From Jiangella endophytica (lineage in GTDB: Bacteria; Actinomycetota; Actinomycetes; Jiangellales; Jiangellaceae), in contig NZ_QVAI01000003.1 of the NCBI RefSeq assembly GCF_003427025.1, forward strand, positions 124,001 to 188,000: a DNA stretch of 64,000 bases, given 5' to 3'. Shown here piece after piece: positions 17,845-26,354 of the stretch; position 1 is the stretch's first letter, and each line of letters begins with the position of its first letter. Both the position numbers and the translations under genes were made by a program. The notes beneath the pieces are model-generated. The model worked only from the letters and a program-made list of their open reading frames with translations. It searched no databases and was not told the origin of the DNA.

Positions 17845-19428
17845 TCACGAGGCGGGCCGCAACTCGCTGACCGTGGGCACACTCAGGAAATCGACCCATG
17901 GAACCTCCACCAGCTCGTCGTCGTACAGAACCGACTCGCCCTGGACCAGGACGGGGAGGAACCACGCCAGCTCCGCCACCCGGGCGATGATCTGACGGTC
18001 GATGTCCTCGCGGTCGTCTTCGCCGGCGATCATCGCCTGCTCCTGCAAGGACTGAAGGGTCTCGTCGGTGCTGCCGAAGGTGTTGTTGGTGGCGTCGGCC
18101 AGCCAGAAGCTCGCCGCCATCCGCACCGGGTCGTCGATGCCCCAGCCCAGGTAGGTCGCACCGAACGCACTGTTCGTCGCGGCGTCCGCCGCGTCCCACT
18201 GGTTGCCGGGCACCGCCTGGAGCTCCAACCGGACGTTGATGTCGCTGAGTGCGTCGGCGATGGCTTGAGTCAGCCGGGTGTGCTGCTCGGAGTTGGGGAG
18301 CCGGACGGGGATGGTGAAGCCGTCCGCGTAGCCGGCGTCCGTCAGCAACTCACGGGCTCGCTCCACGTCGTGAGGGTAGAAGCCGTCGCTGTTCCACCCG
18401 GCGCCGTCAGGAGTGGCGAGCTGATCGACCGGTGCGCCGGACTCACCGATGAGTGCGGTGGTGATCTTCGTCCGGTCCAGCGCGTAGTTGAGTGCCTGTC
18501 GGACCCGGACGTCCGCGAGAGCGGGCACCACCACGCCGCCTCGGTCGGTCAGCGTCAGCCCCAGGATGATCGGCCGTCCGGGACCGGTCACACTCAGACC
18601 CGCGTCGCGCCCGGCGCCGGTGATCGCGAAGGACGCCCAGGCGGCGTCCAGCTGCCCGGTCTGCAGGGCGGACAGGGCTGCGCTCTCCTCAGGCAGGTAG
18701 TGGACGACGACGCCGTCCCAGTGCACCTCATCGGGGTTCCAGTAGTCGGGGTTGGCCGCGAAGGCGTAGTGATCCCCGAGCACGGTCTCGTCCTCGACCA
18801 GGAGATAGCGGCTCACCCCGTGGGTCCCCGTGGCGAGGACGGACGGATCCTCGAGCGCAGCCGGGCTGACGAGGATGCCTGGGCCCCCCATGCCCTGGCT
18901 GAACAAGGTGGGCAGCAAGGGATTCGGCTCGGAGAGATGAATGCGGATGGTCAGGTCGTCCACGATCTCGATCTCCGAGATCGCAGCCACGTACTGAGCG
19001 GACTGGCTCCCGACCGCTGGGTCCTTCCGGTAGTCGATGTTCGCGCGCACGGCGTCGGCGGTGAGCGGCGTGCCGTCCGTGAAGGTGATGTCCGGCCGCA
19101 GGACCAGCTCGAAGGTCGTGTTCCCGGCACCGACGTACTGCCACGACTCGGCCAGCTGCGGCTGGAATGTGCCGTCGGGCGCGCGGTAGATGAGGACGTC
19201 GTAGGCCAGGGGGTTCCAGAAGCCGACCGCAGGGTCGAGTGTGGTGGGCGCGCTCGTGCGTTCGTGGAAGCGCAGCGTTCGGCTGGAGCCCGCCGTGCCC
19301 CCGGCGCCGTAGGCGTCGGAGCTCGAGCCGGACGAGCAGGCGGCCACGGCGACGCCGCCGGTCGCGGCGATGCCGGCGATGACGAACTGACGGCGGGTGA
19401 GACTCGGGTGGCGAGGAGCACCGTTCAT
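17845..19428 (-). CDS. Tat-exported lipoprotein, solute-binding protein family 5
   Basis: A 527-residue binding protein. The N-terminus carries a twin-arginine motif (TRRQFVIAG) and a lipobox (VAAC, Cys near residue 31), so it is probably exported folded and lipid-anchored. The SBP_bac_5 fold is supported by ITFTDGTPLTADAVRANIDYRKD and ADVRVRQALNYALDRTKI. A clear GAAGGAG precedes the ATG at 19428. It lies 70 nt after the rhamnosidase gene and 25 nt before the permease gene. The ligand is inferred to be a rhamnose-containing glycoside or oligosaccharide from the operon, though family 5 proteins also bind peptides. Confidence 0.94.
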   Translation of the reverse strand: MNGAPRHPSLTRRQFVIAGIAATGGVAVAACSSGSSSDAYGAGGTAGSSRTLRFHERTSAPTTLDPAVGFWNPLAYDVLIYRAPDGTFQPQLAESWQYVGAGNTTFELVLRPDITFTDGTPLTADAVRANIDYRKDPAVGSQSAQYVAAISEIEIVDDLTIRIHLSEPNPLLPTLFSQGMGGPGILVSPAALEDPSVLATGTHGVSRYLLVEDETVLGDHYAFAANPDYWNPDEVHWDGVVVHYLPEESAALSALQTGQLDAAWASFAITGAGRDAGLSVTGPGRPIILGLTLTDRGGVVVPALADVRVRQALNYALDRTKITTALIGESGAPVDQLATPDGAGWNSDGFYPHDVERARELLTDAGYADGFTIPVRLPNSEQHTRLTQAIADALSDINVRLELQAVPGNQWDAADAATNSAFGATYLGWGIDDPVRMAASFWLADATNNTFGSTDETLQSLQEQAMIAGEDDREDIDRQIIARVAELAWFLPVLVQGESVLYDDELVEVPWVDFLSVPTVSELRPAS

Positions 19429-19498
19429 GAGAACTCCTTCGGATCGGTCGATGGAGGCGGTGGGCCGTGGGGATCGGTGTGGCGGGGGATCGGCCGCT

Positions 19499-22189
19499 TC
19501 ACACGGGCGCCGGGGCACAGGCCTCCGGCGGCCCGTACGCGGCTGGCATGGTGCAGCGGAACCGGGTCTCGCCCGGATGGGCGGTGTGCCGGCGGCCGTC
19601 GGGCAGGCTGACGTCGGCGGCGGTGCCTGGGGGCACGGTGAGGTCGAGGGTGAACCGCGACCCTTCGGTCCTCCACTCCACTCGAATCGGGCCGTACGGC
19701 GACAGGTGCCCGGCACGGGCCCAGGTCAGGCCGCCACCGGGCCTCGGGGCGATCAGGAACCGCCGGTACGCGGGCGGATCGTCGAGCAGCCGGATGCCTG
19801 CGACGTAGCGATGGAGAAACGAGATCACCGCTCCTTTGCTGTAGTGGTTGAGGGAGCCGACCCCGGTGGGAGCGTTGGGCTGCCCGTCGGCACCGATGCC
19901 GGACCAGTGCTCCCAGATGGTCGTGGCCCCGCGGTCGATCATGGTCAGCCACGACGGCTCGGTGTCCTGGAGCAGCAGCTCGTAGGCGATGTCGAGGTGG
20001 CCGTGGTCGGCGAGTACCGGGAGCAGGTAGGGCGTGGCCAAGAAGCCGGTGCCCACGTGGGTATCGGCCTTGCGGATCAGGTCGGCCAGCCGCTCGGCAA
20101 CGGCCGGTCGCCGCCGGTCGGGCACCAGACCGAACTCCAGGGCGCGCACGTAGGTCGCTTGCGTGTCGGGCACGAGCCGGTTGTCGGCGAGCAGGAACTC
20201 CGCCCGCCAGGCCGCCGCGGCGGCGTCGGCCAGCTCGTCGTAGCGCCTGGCCGCGTCCATCCGGCCGAGCACTCGGGCGATCCGGGCCAGCAACCGGGCT
20301 GAGTGACTGAGATAGGCGGTGGCCACGGCTCCGTGGTCGGCGCGCCCGAGTTGGGCGACGTAGTCCCCGACCGGGTCGGGCCCGGACCCGGCGGCGGGGA
20401 TCTCCGGCTCCAGCCACTCGCCCCAATGGAATCCGGTGTCCCACACGAACCGCTCGTGCGGAGCTGGGTCCGGCCGGGCGGCCGCCCGGCCGGGGTGACG
20501 GGCCCGGCGGGCCGAGCGCGCCGCGTACTCGACCCAGGCGACCATCGACCCCCATTGCTCGTTCAGGAGGCGCTCGTCGCCGTAGGCCCGGTAGATCTCC
20601 CACGGCACGATCACAGCCGCGTCGCCCCAGCCGGCCGACCCGGGCGGGTGGACGTGGTGGCGCTGGGGATTGGGGGCCGAGTGCCAGACGACGCCGTCCT
20701 GCCCCTGGTCCGCGGCGAGATCGCGCAACCACTTGGTCGAGAGCCCGGCGACGTCGAACAGGAACGCGGCGGTCGAGACGAAGATCTGCCAGTCGCCCGT
20801 CCAGCCGGCCCGCTCCCGGGTGGGGCAGTCGGTGGGGAGGTCGCAGACGTTGCCCCGGAAGCTCCACACGCCCGCCTCGTGCAGCCGGTTGAGCCGGTCA
20901 TCGCTGCACTCGAAGGTTCCGGACCGGCGGAGGTCGGTGTGGACGACGATCCCCGTGATGTCGTCGGGGGCGAGCTCGTCCGGGTGGCCCTCGATCCGGA
21001 CGTAGCGGAAACCGTGCGTGGTATGCCGGGGTTCGAACGACTCGCCGGGTCGGCCGGCCGAAGTGACCTCGTCCCGCTGGAACGCCTCGGTGTCGACGGT
21101 GTCCGGCTCGAGGAGGTGACCGAGCGTGACGTCGCCGCCCGGGTCGAGGGTCTCCCCGTGGGTGAGTCGCAGCGTCGTGCCCGCAGGGCCGAGCTTGGCC
21201 AGCCTCGTCCAGCCCGTGATGTTCTGGCCGAGATCGACGACCTGCCGGTCCGGAGCCGCCCGGATCACCGAGATCGGCCGGAGCTCCTGGACGCGGCGGA
21301 CCGGCGGGGCGGGCGAGCCGGTCAGCCGGGTCAGGTCGACGGCACCGACGCCGACCGGGGACCAGCCGCCGTCGTCGAACCCCGGTTCCTGCCAGCCCGC
21401 CGGTTCCGCCCGCAGGTCGGTGACCTGGCCCTGCTGGAGGTCGGCCGTCCGGATCGCACCGGTGGACGCTGTCCAGTGCGAGCCGGACCCCGTCGTCGTG
21501 ACGGAGCCGTCGGAGCCGTCGACGTTCAACTGGACCAGCAGGCCCAGGGGCAGGTGACGGTACATCGTCGCCCATTTCAGCCATCCGCCCGACAGGACGG
21601 CCCCGATGACATTCTCGCCAGGGGCACGCAGGAGCGAGGTGACGTCGTAGGTCTGCACCTGCAGCGTCGCGGGGTAGGAGGTGAACCCCGGCGTCAACTC
21701 GAGGTCGCCGACCCGGGTGCCGTTGAGGAAGATCTCGTAGACCCCGTGCGCCGTCACGTACAGGCGGGCTCTGGCCGCGGCGCCGGGCAGCGACGCGGCG
21801 CCGCGCAGCAGCCACACCGGGGACGGATGGCCGGTTGGCCGGTCGACGGACATATCGAGCGGCACCACCCAGTCGCTCGTCCAGTCGGACGGGCCGAGCA
21901 GCCCCATCTCCCAGTGGCCTCGCTCGGCCCAGTCGCTCTCGCCCGTCTCGGTCCAGACCTTCACCGTCCAGCCGACCGCCTGTCCGGAGCGGAGCGCCGG
22001 CCCGCCGTAGGGCACCAGCAGGGACCGGCCGGAGTCGACGCGGCCGCTGTCCCAGTCGTCGGCGCGGACGCGAAACGCATGCTGCGTTCTCGTCCCGGGC
22101 GGAAGCCGCCAGGAGAGCCGCGGAATCCGGGTCGTGAGCCCGACGGGATGGTCGAGGTGCTCGACCCGCAGCCCTGTCGGCGCCGTCAT
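19499..22189 (-). CDS. Alpha-L-rhamnosidase, glycoside hydrolase family 78
   Basis: An 896-residue enzyme that removes terminal alpha-L-rhamnose. Domain order follows GH78: an N-terminal beta domain (GLRVEHLDHPVGLTTRIPRLSW), the Bac_rhamnosid_N region (about 160-330), a concanavalin-like domain, then the (alpha/alpha)6 catalytic barrel from about residue 430. The diagnostic block NVCDLPTDCPTRERAGWTGD lies near 455-475, with the acidic residues expected for catalysis, and a C-terminal beta domain closes the protein. No signal peptide is seen, so it is probably cytoplasmic and acts on imported material. GGAG precedes the ATG by 5 nt. It is the first gene of the minus-strand operon running to 12621. 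Confidence 0.95.
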   Translation of the reverse strand: MTAPTGLRVEHLDHPVGLTTRIPRLSWRLPPGTRTQHAFRVRADDWDSGRVDSGRSLLVPYGGPALRSGQAVGWTVKVWTETGESDWAERGHWEMGLLGPSDWTSDWVVPLDMSVDRPTGHPSPVWLLRGAASLPGAAARARLYVTAHGVYEIFLNGTRVGDLELTPGFTSYPATLQVQTYDVTSLLRAPGENVIGAVLSGGWLKWATMYRHLPLGLLVQLNVDGSDGSVTTTGSGSHWTASTGAIRTADLQQGQVTDLRAEPAGWQEPGFDDGGWSPVGVGAVDLTRLTGSPAPPVRRVQELRPISVIRAAPDRQVVDLGQNITGWTRLAKLGPAGTTLRLTHGETLDPGGDVTLGHLLEPDTVDTEAFQRDEVTSAGRPGESFEPRHTTHGFRYVRIEGHPDELAPDDITGIVVHTDLRRSGTFECSDDRLNRLHEAGVWSFRGNVCDLPTDCPTRERAGWTGDWQIFVSTAAFLFDVAGLSTKWLRDLAADQGQDGVVWHSAPNPQRHHVHPPGSAGWGDAAVIVPWEIYRAYGDERLLNEQWGSMVAWVEYAARSARRARHPGRAAARPDPAPHERFVWDTGFHWGEWLEPEIPAAGSGPDPVGDYVAQLGRADHGAVATAYLSHSARLLARIARVLGRMDAARRYDELADAAAAAWRAEFLLADNRLVPDTQATYVRALEFGLVPDRRRPAVAERLADLIRKADTHVGTGFLATPYLLPVLADHGHLDIAYELLLQDTEPSWLTMIDRGATTIWEHWSGIGADGQPNAPTGVGSLNHYSKGAVISFLHRYVAGIRLLDDPPAYRRFLIAPRPGGGLTWARAGHLSPYGPIRVEWRTEGSRFTLDLTVPPGTAADVSLPDGRRHTAHPGETRFRCTMPAAYGPPEACAPAPV

Positions 22190-22377
22190 CGGAACTCCAC
22201 CGTGACGACCGGCCGGCCCACACGGGGCAGGTCAGCGACGGTATCGGCGCGCGGCGGACGGTGTGACCGTCCGTTCGCCCACAGGCCACTCTTGCGCAAC
22301 ATAGTCCGAACATCTCAGACTGTTTCATCCTGCGGCATTACCATTTTACTACTCGTCTTTCCCGAATAGAGGTGTTC
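22190..22377. promoter_or_regulatory. Divergent promoter region, rhamnosidase operon and AraC regulator
   Basis: A 188-nt gap between divergent genes. Its right half (about 22290-22370) is clearly AT-richer than the surroundings. It contains an imperfect inverted repeat, roughly aacatagtc ... gactgtt (22297-22327), suitable as an AraC-type site. No promoter boxes can be assigned with confidence. Confidence 0.45.
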
Positions 22378-23247
22378 GTGACGCGACCTGCGAAGGCGAT
22401 CGGCGCACGGTTCGAGCCCTACGGCCTGTCGGCCTTCACGTTCCGGCGCGAGCCCGAGGGTGGCCGCATGGACGATCTGCGGGTGGGTGGCTGCCACACC
22501 CATCTCGAGCTGGAAATCCACTGCGTCGAGTCCGGCTCGATCACGCTGGACCTCGGTGGCCGGGAGGTGCGCCTGGTCCCGGGCGAGCTGGCCGCGTTCT
22601 GGGGCGGTGTCCCGCACCGCGACATCGACCCGGAGCCTCCGGTCACCGTTTACCACGTCGCGCAGGTCCCCATCGTCAACGTGCTGGCCTGGGCGGGCTC
22701 GGCGGAGCTGCTGGACCGGTTGCTGGCGGGGGAGCTGGTCATCTCGGTGCCGCGGCCCGACGAACGTACCGTCGACACGCTCGCGTTCACCCGCTGGGTG
22801 TCCGACCTCAGGTCGCCCGACATCCGGTTGCGGTCGGCGGTCGAGATGGAGATGCACGCGCGCCTGCTCCGGCTCCTGGCGGCGTCCACGCCGGCGTCGC
22901 GCATCCGCAAGCCGCCGGGCAGCGCCACCGCGACTCTGGTGGCCACCGCGATCCAGTACGTGACGCGCCACTTCGTCGAGCCGTTCACCGTCGAGGACGT
23001 CGCCCGGGCGGTCGGCCGGCACCACGATCACCTGATGTCCAGTTTCCGCAGGGTCTGCGGGCTCACCCTGTGGGAGTACGTGATCCGGTTGCGGCTGAGC
23101 GAGGCGCAACGCCTGCTGGCGACCACCGACCTGCCCATTCTCGCCGTGTGCCACCGGTCCGGGTTCAGCTCGGTGAGCAGGATGTACGAGGCGTTCCACC
23201 GCTACAACGGGCAGACGCCGTCCGCGTATCGCAAGGAAGCGAGCTGA
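22378..23247 (+). CDS. AraC-family regulator of the rhamnoside operon
   Basis: A 289-residue regulator resembling sugar-responsive AraC proteins such as MelR. A cupin-type sensor domain comes first (CHTHLELEIHCVESGSITLDLGG near residues 38-60). The C-terminal double helix-turn-helix follows from about residue 190 (FTVEDVARAVGRHHDHLMSSFRR and ILAVCHRSGFSSVSRMYEAFHRYNGQTPSAYR). The GTG at 22378 has AGAGG 5 nt upstream; GTG 22372 is also in frame. Its divergent position next to the GH78 gene makes it the likely local activator, responding to rhamnose or a rhamnoside (inferred from context). Confidence 0.9.
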   Translation: MTRPAKAIGARFEPYGLSAFTFRREPEGGRMDDLRVGGCHTHLELEIHCVESGSITLDLGGREVRLVPGELAAFWGGVPHRDIDPEPPVTVYHVAQVPIVNVLAWAGSAELLDRLLAGELVISVPRPDERTVDTLAFTRWVSDLRSPDIRLRSAVEMEMHARLLRLLAASTPASRIRKPPGSATATLVATAIQYVTRHFVEPFTVEDVARAVGRHHDHLMSSFRRVCGLTLWEYVIRLRLSEAQRLLATTDLPILAVCHRSGFSSVSRMYEAFHRYNGQTPSAYRKEAS

Positions 23248-23325
23248 CCGTCCCTGACTCCCGGTCGTCGTGGGTCGTTCGGCCGCCAGGCGGTGATCCG
23301 CCGCAACGCTGACCGACGGCCGGTC

Positions 23326-24726
23326 TCAGGGGCCGGGTCTCCAGCGACGCAACATCACGAATGCTCCGGCAGCTCCCAGCGCGACGAGAACCGCCATGGC
23401 CCAGAACACCATCGGATAGCCGCTCGTGATCGCGAGGCTGTCCTCTGCGGAGACCATCGTGGAGCCTGCGCCGCCTGCGGCAAGGGACGTGAAGACGGCG
23501 AGCCACAGTGCGCCGCCGATGTCATGGGACGCGGCGACCACCCCCGATGCCATTCCCGCGTCGTCGTCACGGATCTTGGTGGTGACCAGCACCGAGAGCG
23601 TCACGCCGGCACAACCGACGGCGGCGTACATCAGCATCATGGCGGGGAGGATGTCGGCGGCATAGTGACTCGTCGGGCTGATCCGGGTCAGGAGCGCAGC
23701 GCCGCCCGCGAGGAGAAGGAGGGCGGACACCAGTACGTGCCGCGGGGTGGTGAGCTGAAGGAGCGGAGCCGTCGCGAGCGCGGCGACCGAGAGCGCGATG
23801 GACGGTGGGATGTACGCCAAGCCGGTCTCGAGCGGCGACCACTGGAGGCTGCGCTGGAAGAAGAGTGTCAGCAGATACGACGTGGCCATCATGGCGCCGG
23901 CGACCGCGGAGATCGAGGTGATCGCCACCGCGAAGTTGGGCTTCCGTAACATCGGCAACCGGACCAGTGGTCTGGGGTGAGTCCGTTCGAGCATGATGAA
24001 CGCGACGAAGAACGTGACGGTGACGGCACAGAGCAGCAGTGTCGAGAGATCGGTCCAGCCCTCCCGCTCGCTCCGTTGCACGGTCAGGATCGCTGCGACC
24101 GAACTGGTCGTGATCGTGAGTGCTCCGCCCAGGTCGACGCCGCCACGGTCGAGCGGCCGGTCGGTGTCGACGACGGTGACGACGGCCACGATCAGGGCGA
24201 CTCCGATGGGTACATTCGCCAGGAAGATCGCCTGCCATGAGAAGGTCTGGCTCAGGAACCCGCCGATGAAGAAGGCGATGCTCACGGCTCCCGAGTTGAC
24301 CGCCGACCACAAGGCGAGAGCGCGGCGGCGTGGTCGCCCGTCCGGAAACGAGACGATGACGAGTGACAGGGTCACCGGCATGATCACGGCGGCACCAAGA
24401 CCCTGGGCCGCTCGGGCCGAGAGGAGGGTCGCCGCCGACGTCGACGTCGCTCCCCATAGCGAGGCAGCCGTGAAGAGGGTGGTGCCGACGAGAAGCATGC
24501 GCTGACGGCCGAAGATGTCCGCACTGCGTCCACCGATCAGCAGGAAGCCGCCGAAGGTCACGAGGTAGGCGTTCACGACCCAGATGAGGTCGCCGGCCGC
24601 GATGCCGAGATCGCTCTGGATGGCCGGCAACGCCACGACGACGATCGTGGCATTCAAGATCACCATGAACTGCGCGACGCAGGTGATGGCGAGGACGAGC
24701 TTCGGCGAATCCTGGTGCGGGCTCAT
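23326..24726 (-). CDS. MFS drug/solute exporter, DHA2 (14-TM) family
   Basis: A 466-residue transporter with about 14 hydrophobic helices. Motif A is seen as GGRSADIFGRQRMLLVG in the loop after helix 2, and helix 1 carries LNATIVVVALPAIQSDLG, a typical DHA2 start. These proteins export small molecules in exchange for protons. CAGGAAGG lies a few bases before the ATG. The gene is divergent from the amidase gene (106-nt gap) and convergent with the AraC gene. Together with the amidase and asparagine synthase it may form a small metabolite unit, but that is context only. Confidence 0.92.
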   Translation of the reverse strand: MSPHQDSPKLVLAITCVAQFMVILNATIVVVALPAIQSDLGIAAGDLIWVVNAYLVTFGGFLLIGGRSADIFGRQRMLLVGTTLFTAASLWGATSTSAATLLSARAAQGLGAAVIMPVTLSLVIVSFPDGRPRRRALALWSAVNSGAVSIAFFIGGFLSQTFSWQAIFLANVPIGVALIVAVVTVVDTDRPLDRGGVDLGGALTITTSSVAAILTVQRSEREGWTDLSTLLLCAVTVTFFVAFIMLERTHPRPLVRLPMLRKPNFAVAITSISAVAGAMMATSYLLTLFFQRSLQWSPLETGLAYIPPSIALSVAALATAPLLQLTTPRHVLVSALLLLAGGAALLTRISPTSHYAADILPAMMLMYAAVGCAGVTLSVLVTTKIRDDDAGMASGVVAASHDIGGALWLAVFTSLAAGGAGSTMVSAEDSLAITSGYPMVFWAMAVLVALGAAGAFVMLRRWRPGP

Positions 24727-24832
24727 GGGCGCCTTCCTGCGATGCGGATGCCCCTACGATGAATCTGGCGTTTCGCTCCAAGGAACGCCGTGGCCGGCCG
24801 GGGTCCACGGTCGGGCATGAAAGGCAGCGACG

Positions 24833-26317
24833 ATGACGGGAGGCGGCGTGCTAGGACCGACGCGGCGACAGCTGGCCGACTATGCCGCTCGGCTCGGCGT
24901 TCGGCTGCGAGAAGATCGAGTCGACGACGAGCACCGGCGGGTGGCTGAGCTGCTCGACGTCTTCGCGCAACTTCAGCGGCTGGATGTTCCCGACCTGTCG
25001 ATACGACCTGAGGGCCGTCCTTTCCGCAAGCCAGAGCCGGGCGAAGACGACTACGGCGCCGTGAGCTGGGTCTGTGAGGTGTCGGGCGCCTCCTCTGGGG
25101 CACTGCATGGACTTCGCGTAGGCGTGAAGGACAACATCGCTGTTGCCGGCATCCCCATGGCTCCGCCCGACGGAGGAGCCGACGGGCCCGTCCCCGCGGA
25201 GGACGCCGTGGTCGTCGAGCGGATCCTCGATGCCGGCGCGACGATCACGGCGAAGACCGCGCTGGGTACGCGGATCCGCAATCCGCTCGATCCGGCCTTC
25301 TCGGCGGGTGGTTCGTCGTCTGGATCGGCCGTAGCGGTCGCCAGCGGCCTGGTCGATGCCGCTCTCGGCGTCGACCAGGGCGGAAGCATCAGGGTCCCGG
25401 CAGCCTGGTGCGCGATCGTGGGCATGAAGGCGACTCACGGCCTGGTGCCGTCGTACGGGCTCACCTATTGGGATCACACCCTCGATCACATCGGTCCCAT
25501 GACCCGACGCGTCGCCGACAACGCGGTCATGCTCGGTGTTCTGGCCGGCGGCGACTCGCGAGACCCGCAATGGGTACGCGCCGATCCGGTTGCGACCGAC
25601 TACACGGCCTTCCTCGGCGATGGTCTGCACGGGCTGCGGGTCGGTGTCATCGCCGAATCCGTCGACCCCGACCGCTGCACGAGCCGGTCGCTCGACGCCT
25701 TCAAGCAGGCGCAGAAGGTCTTGATCGGATTGGGTGCGCTCGTGACCCATGTCTCCGTCCCCTGGTGGCGTCATGGCTACGCCATGTGGCGAGCGTCGCT
25801 GGCGATGGGGCTCACCGGAATGACCGAGTGGTTCGGGCAAGGCCAAGGGCATCTCGGCCGGATCGACGAGAGCCGGCTCCAGCCGGCCGGCCCGGACCTC
25901 GGTGGGCGCTATTCGCTCCCGGACGAGGCTCTGGCCATGGCGCTCACGGCCGAGCATCTGCGCAGGAGTCGGCTTGGTGAGCACTACGCACGCGCACAGA
26001 ATCTCCGATGGGAACTCCGTCGTCAGGTGAGCAGCCTGTTCCAAGACGTCGATCTGCTCGTCGCGCCTACTTGGCCGACCGGCCCCGACCGGCTTGGCGT
26101 GAGCGAGGGGAGTGCCGGCGAATCCGAGGACGTCGCGAGGTCGAAGATGAACTGGACGTCGGTCTTCAACCTCACGGGACATCCTGCGTTGTCCGTTCCG
26201 GGGTTCCCCGGCGACGACCAGCTGCCGACGTCCGTACAGTTCGTCGGCCGGCACTTCGATGAAAGAGCCGTCTACCGAGCCGGCCATGCGTTCCAGAACG
26301 CCGTGCTAGGCGAGTGA
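24833..26317 (+). CDS. Amidase, amidase-signature family
   Basis: A 494-residue serine hydrolase of the GatA/amidase type, cleaving C-N amide bonds. The Ser-cisSer-Lys triad is visible: Lys99 in LRVGVKDN, Ser161 in AGGSSSGSA and nucleophile Ser185 in DQGGSIRVPA. The residue before that last motif is Asp-Gln rather than the common Asp-Thr. A roughly 70-residue N-terminal helical extension precedes the core, as in some stand-alone amidases. It is too divergent and lacks partners to be the GatA subunit. It is convergent with asnB and divergent from the MFS exporter. The substrate is unknown. Confidence 0.92.
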   Translation: MTGGGVLGPTRRQLADYAARLGVRLREDRVDDEHRRVAELLDVFAQLQRLDVPDLSIRPEGRPFRKPEPGEDDYGAVSWVCEVSGASSGALHGLRVGVKDNIAVAGIPMAPPDGGADGPVPAEDAVVVERILDAGATITAKTALGTRIRNPLDPAFSAGGSSSGSAVAVASGLVDAALGVDQGGSIRVPAAWCAIVGMKATHGLVPSYGLTYWDHTLDHIGPMTRRVADNAVMLGVLAGGDSRDPQWVRADPVATDYTAFLGDGLHGLRVGVIAESVDPDRCTSRSLDAFKQAQKVLIGLGALVTHVSVPWWRHGYAMWRASLAMGLTGMTEWFGQGQGHLGRIDESRLQPAGPDLGGRYSLPDEALAMALTAEHLRRSRLGEHYARAQNLRWELRRQVSSLFQDVDLLVAPTWPTGPDRLGVSEGSAGESEDVARSKMNWTSVFNLTGHPALSVPGFPGDDQLPTSVQFVGRHFDERAVYRAGHAFQNAVLGE

Positions 26318-26354
26318 GCCTGTTCGGGTCGTACCGGCGTCAGTTCTGCTCCGC

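Noticed and set aside
24833..26317. GatA subunit of the Asp/Glu-tRNA amidotransferase
   Set aside because: There are no gatB or gatC genes nearby, and the long N-terminal extension and altered motif DQGGS fit a stand-alone amidase better.
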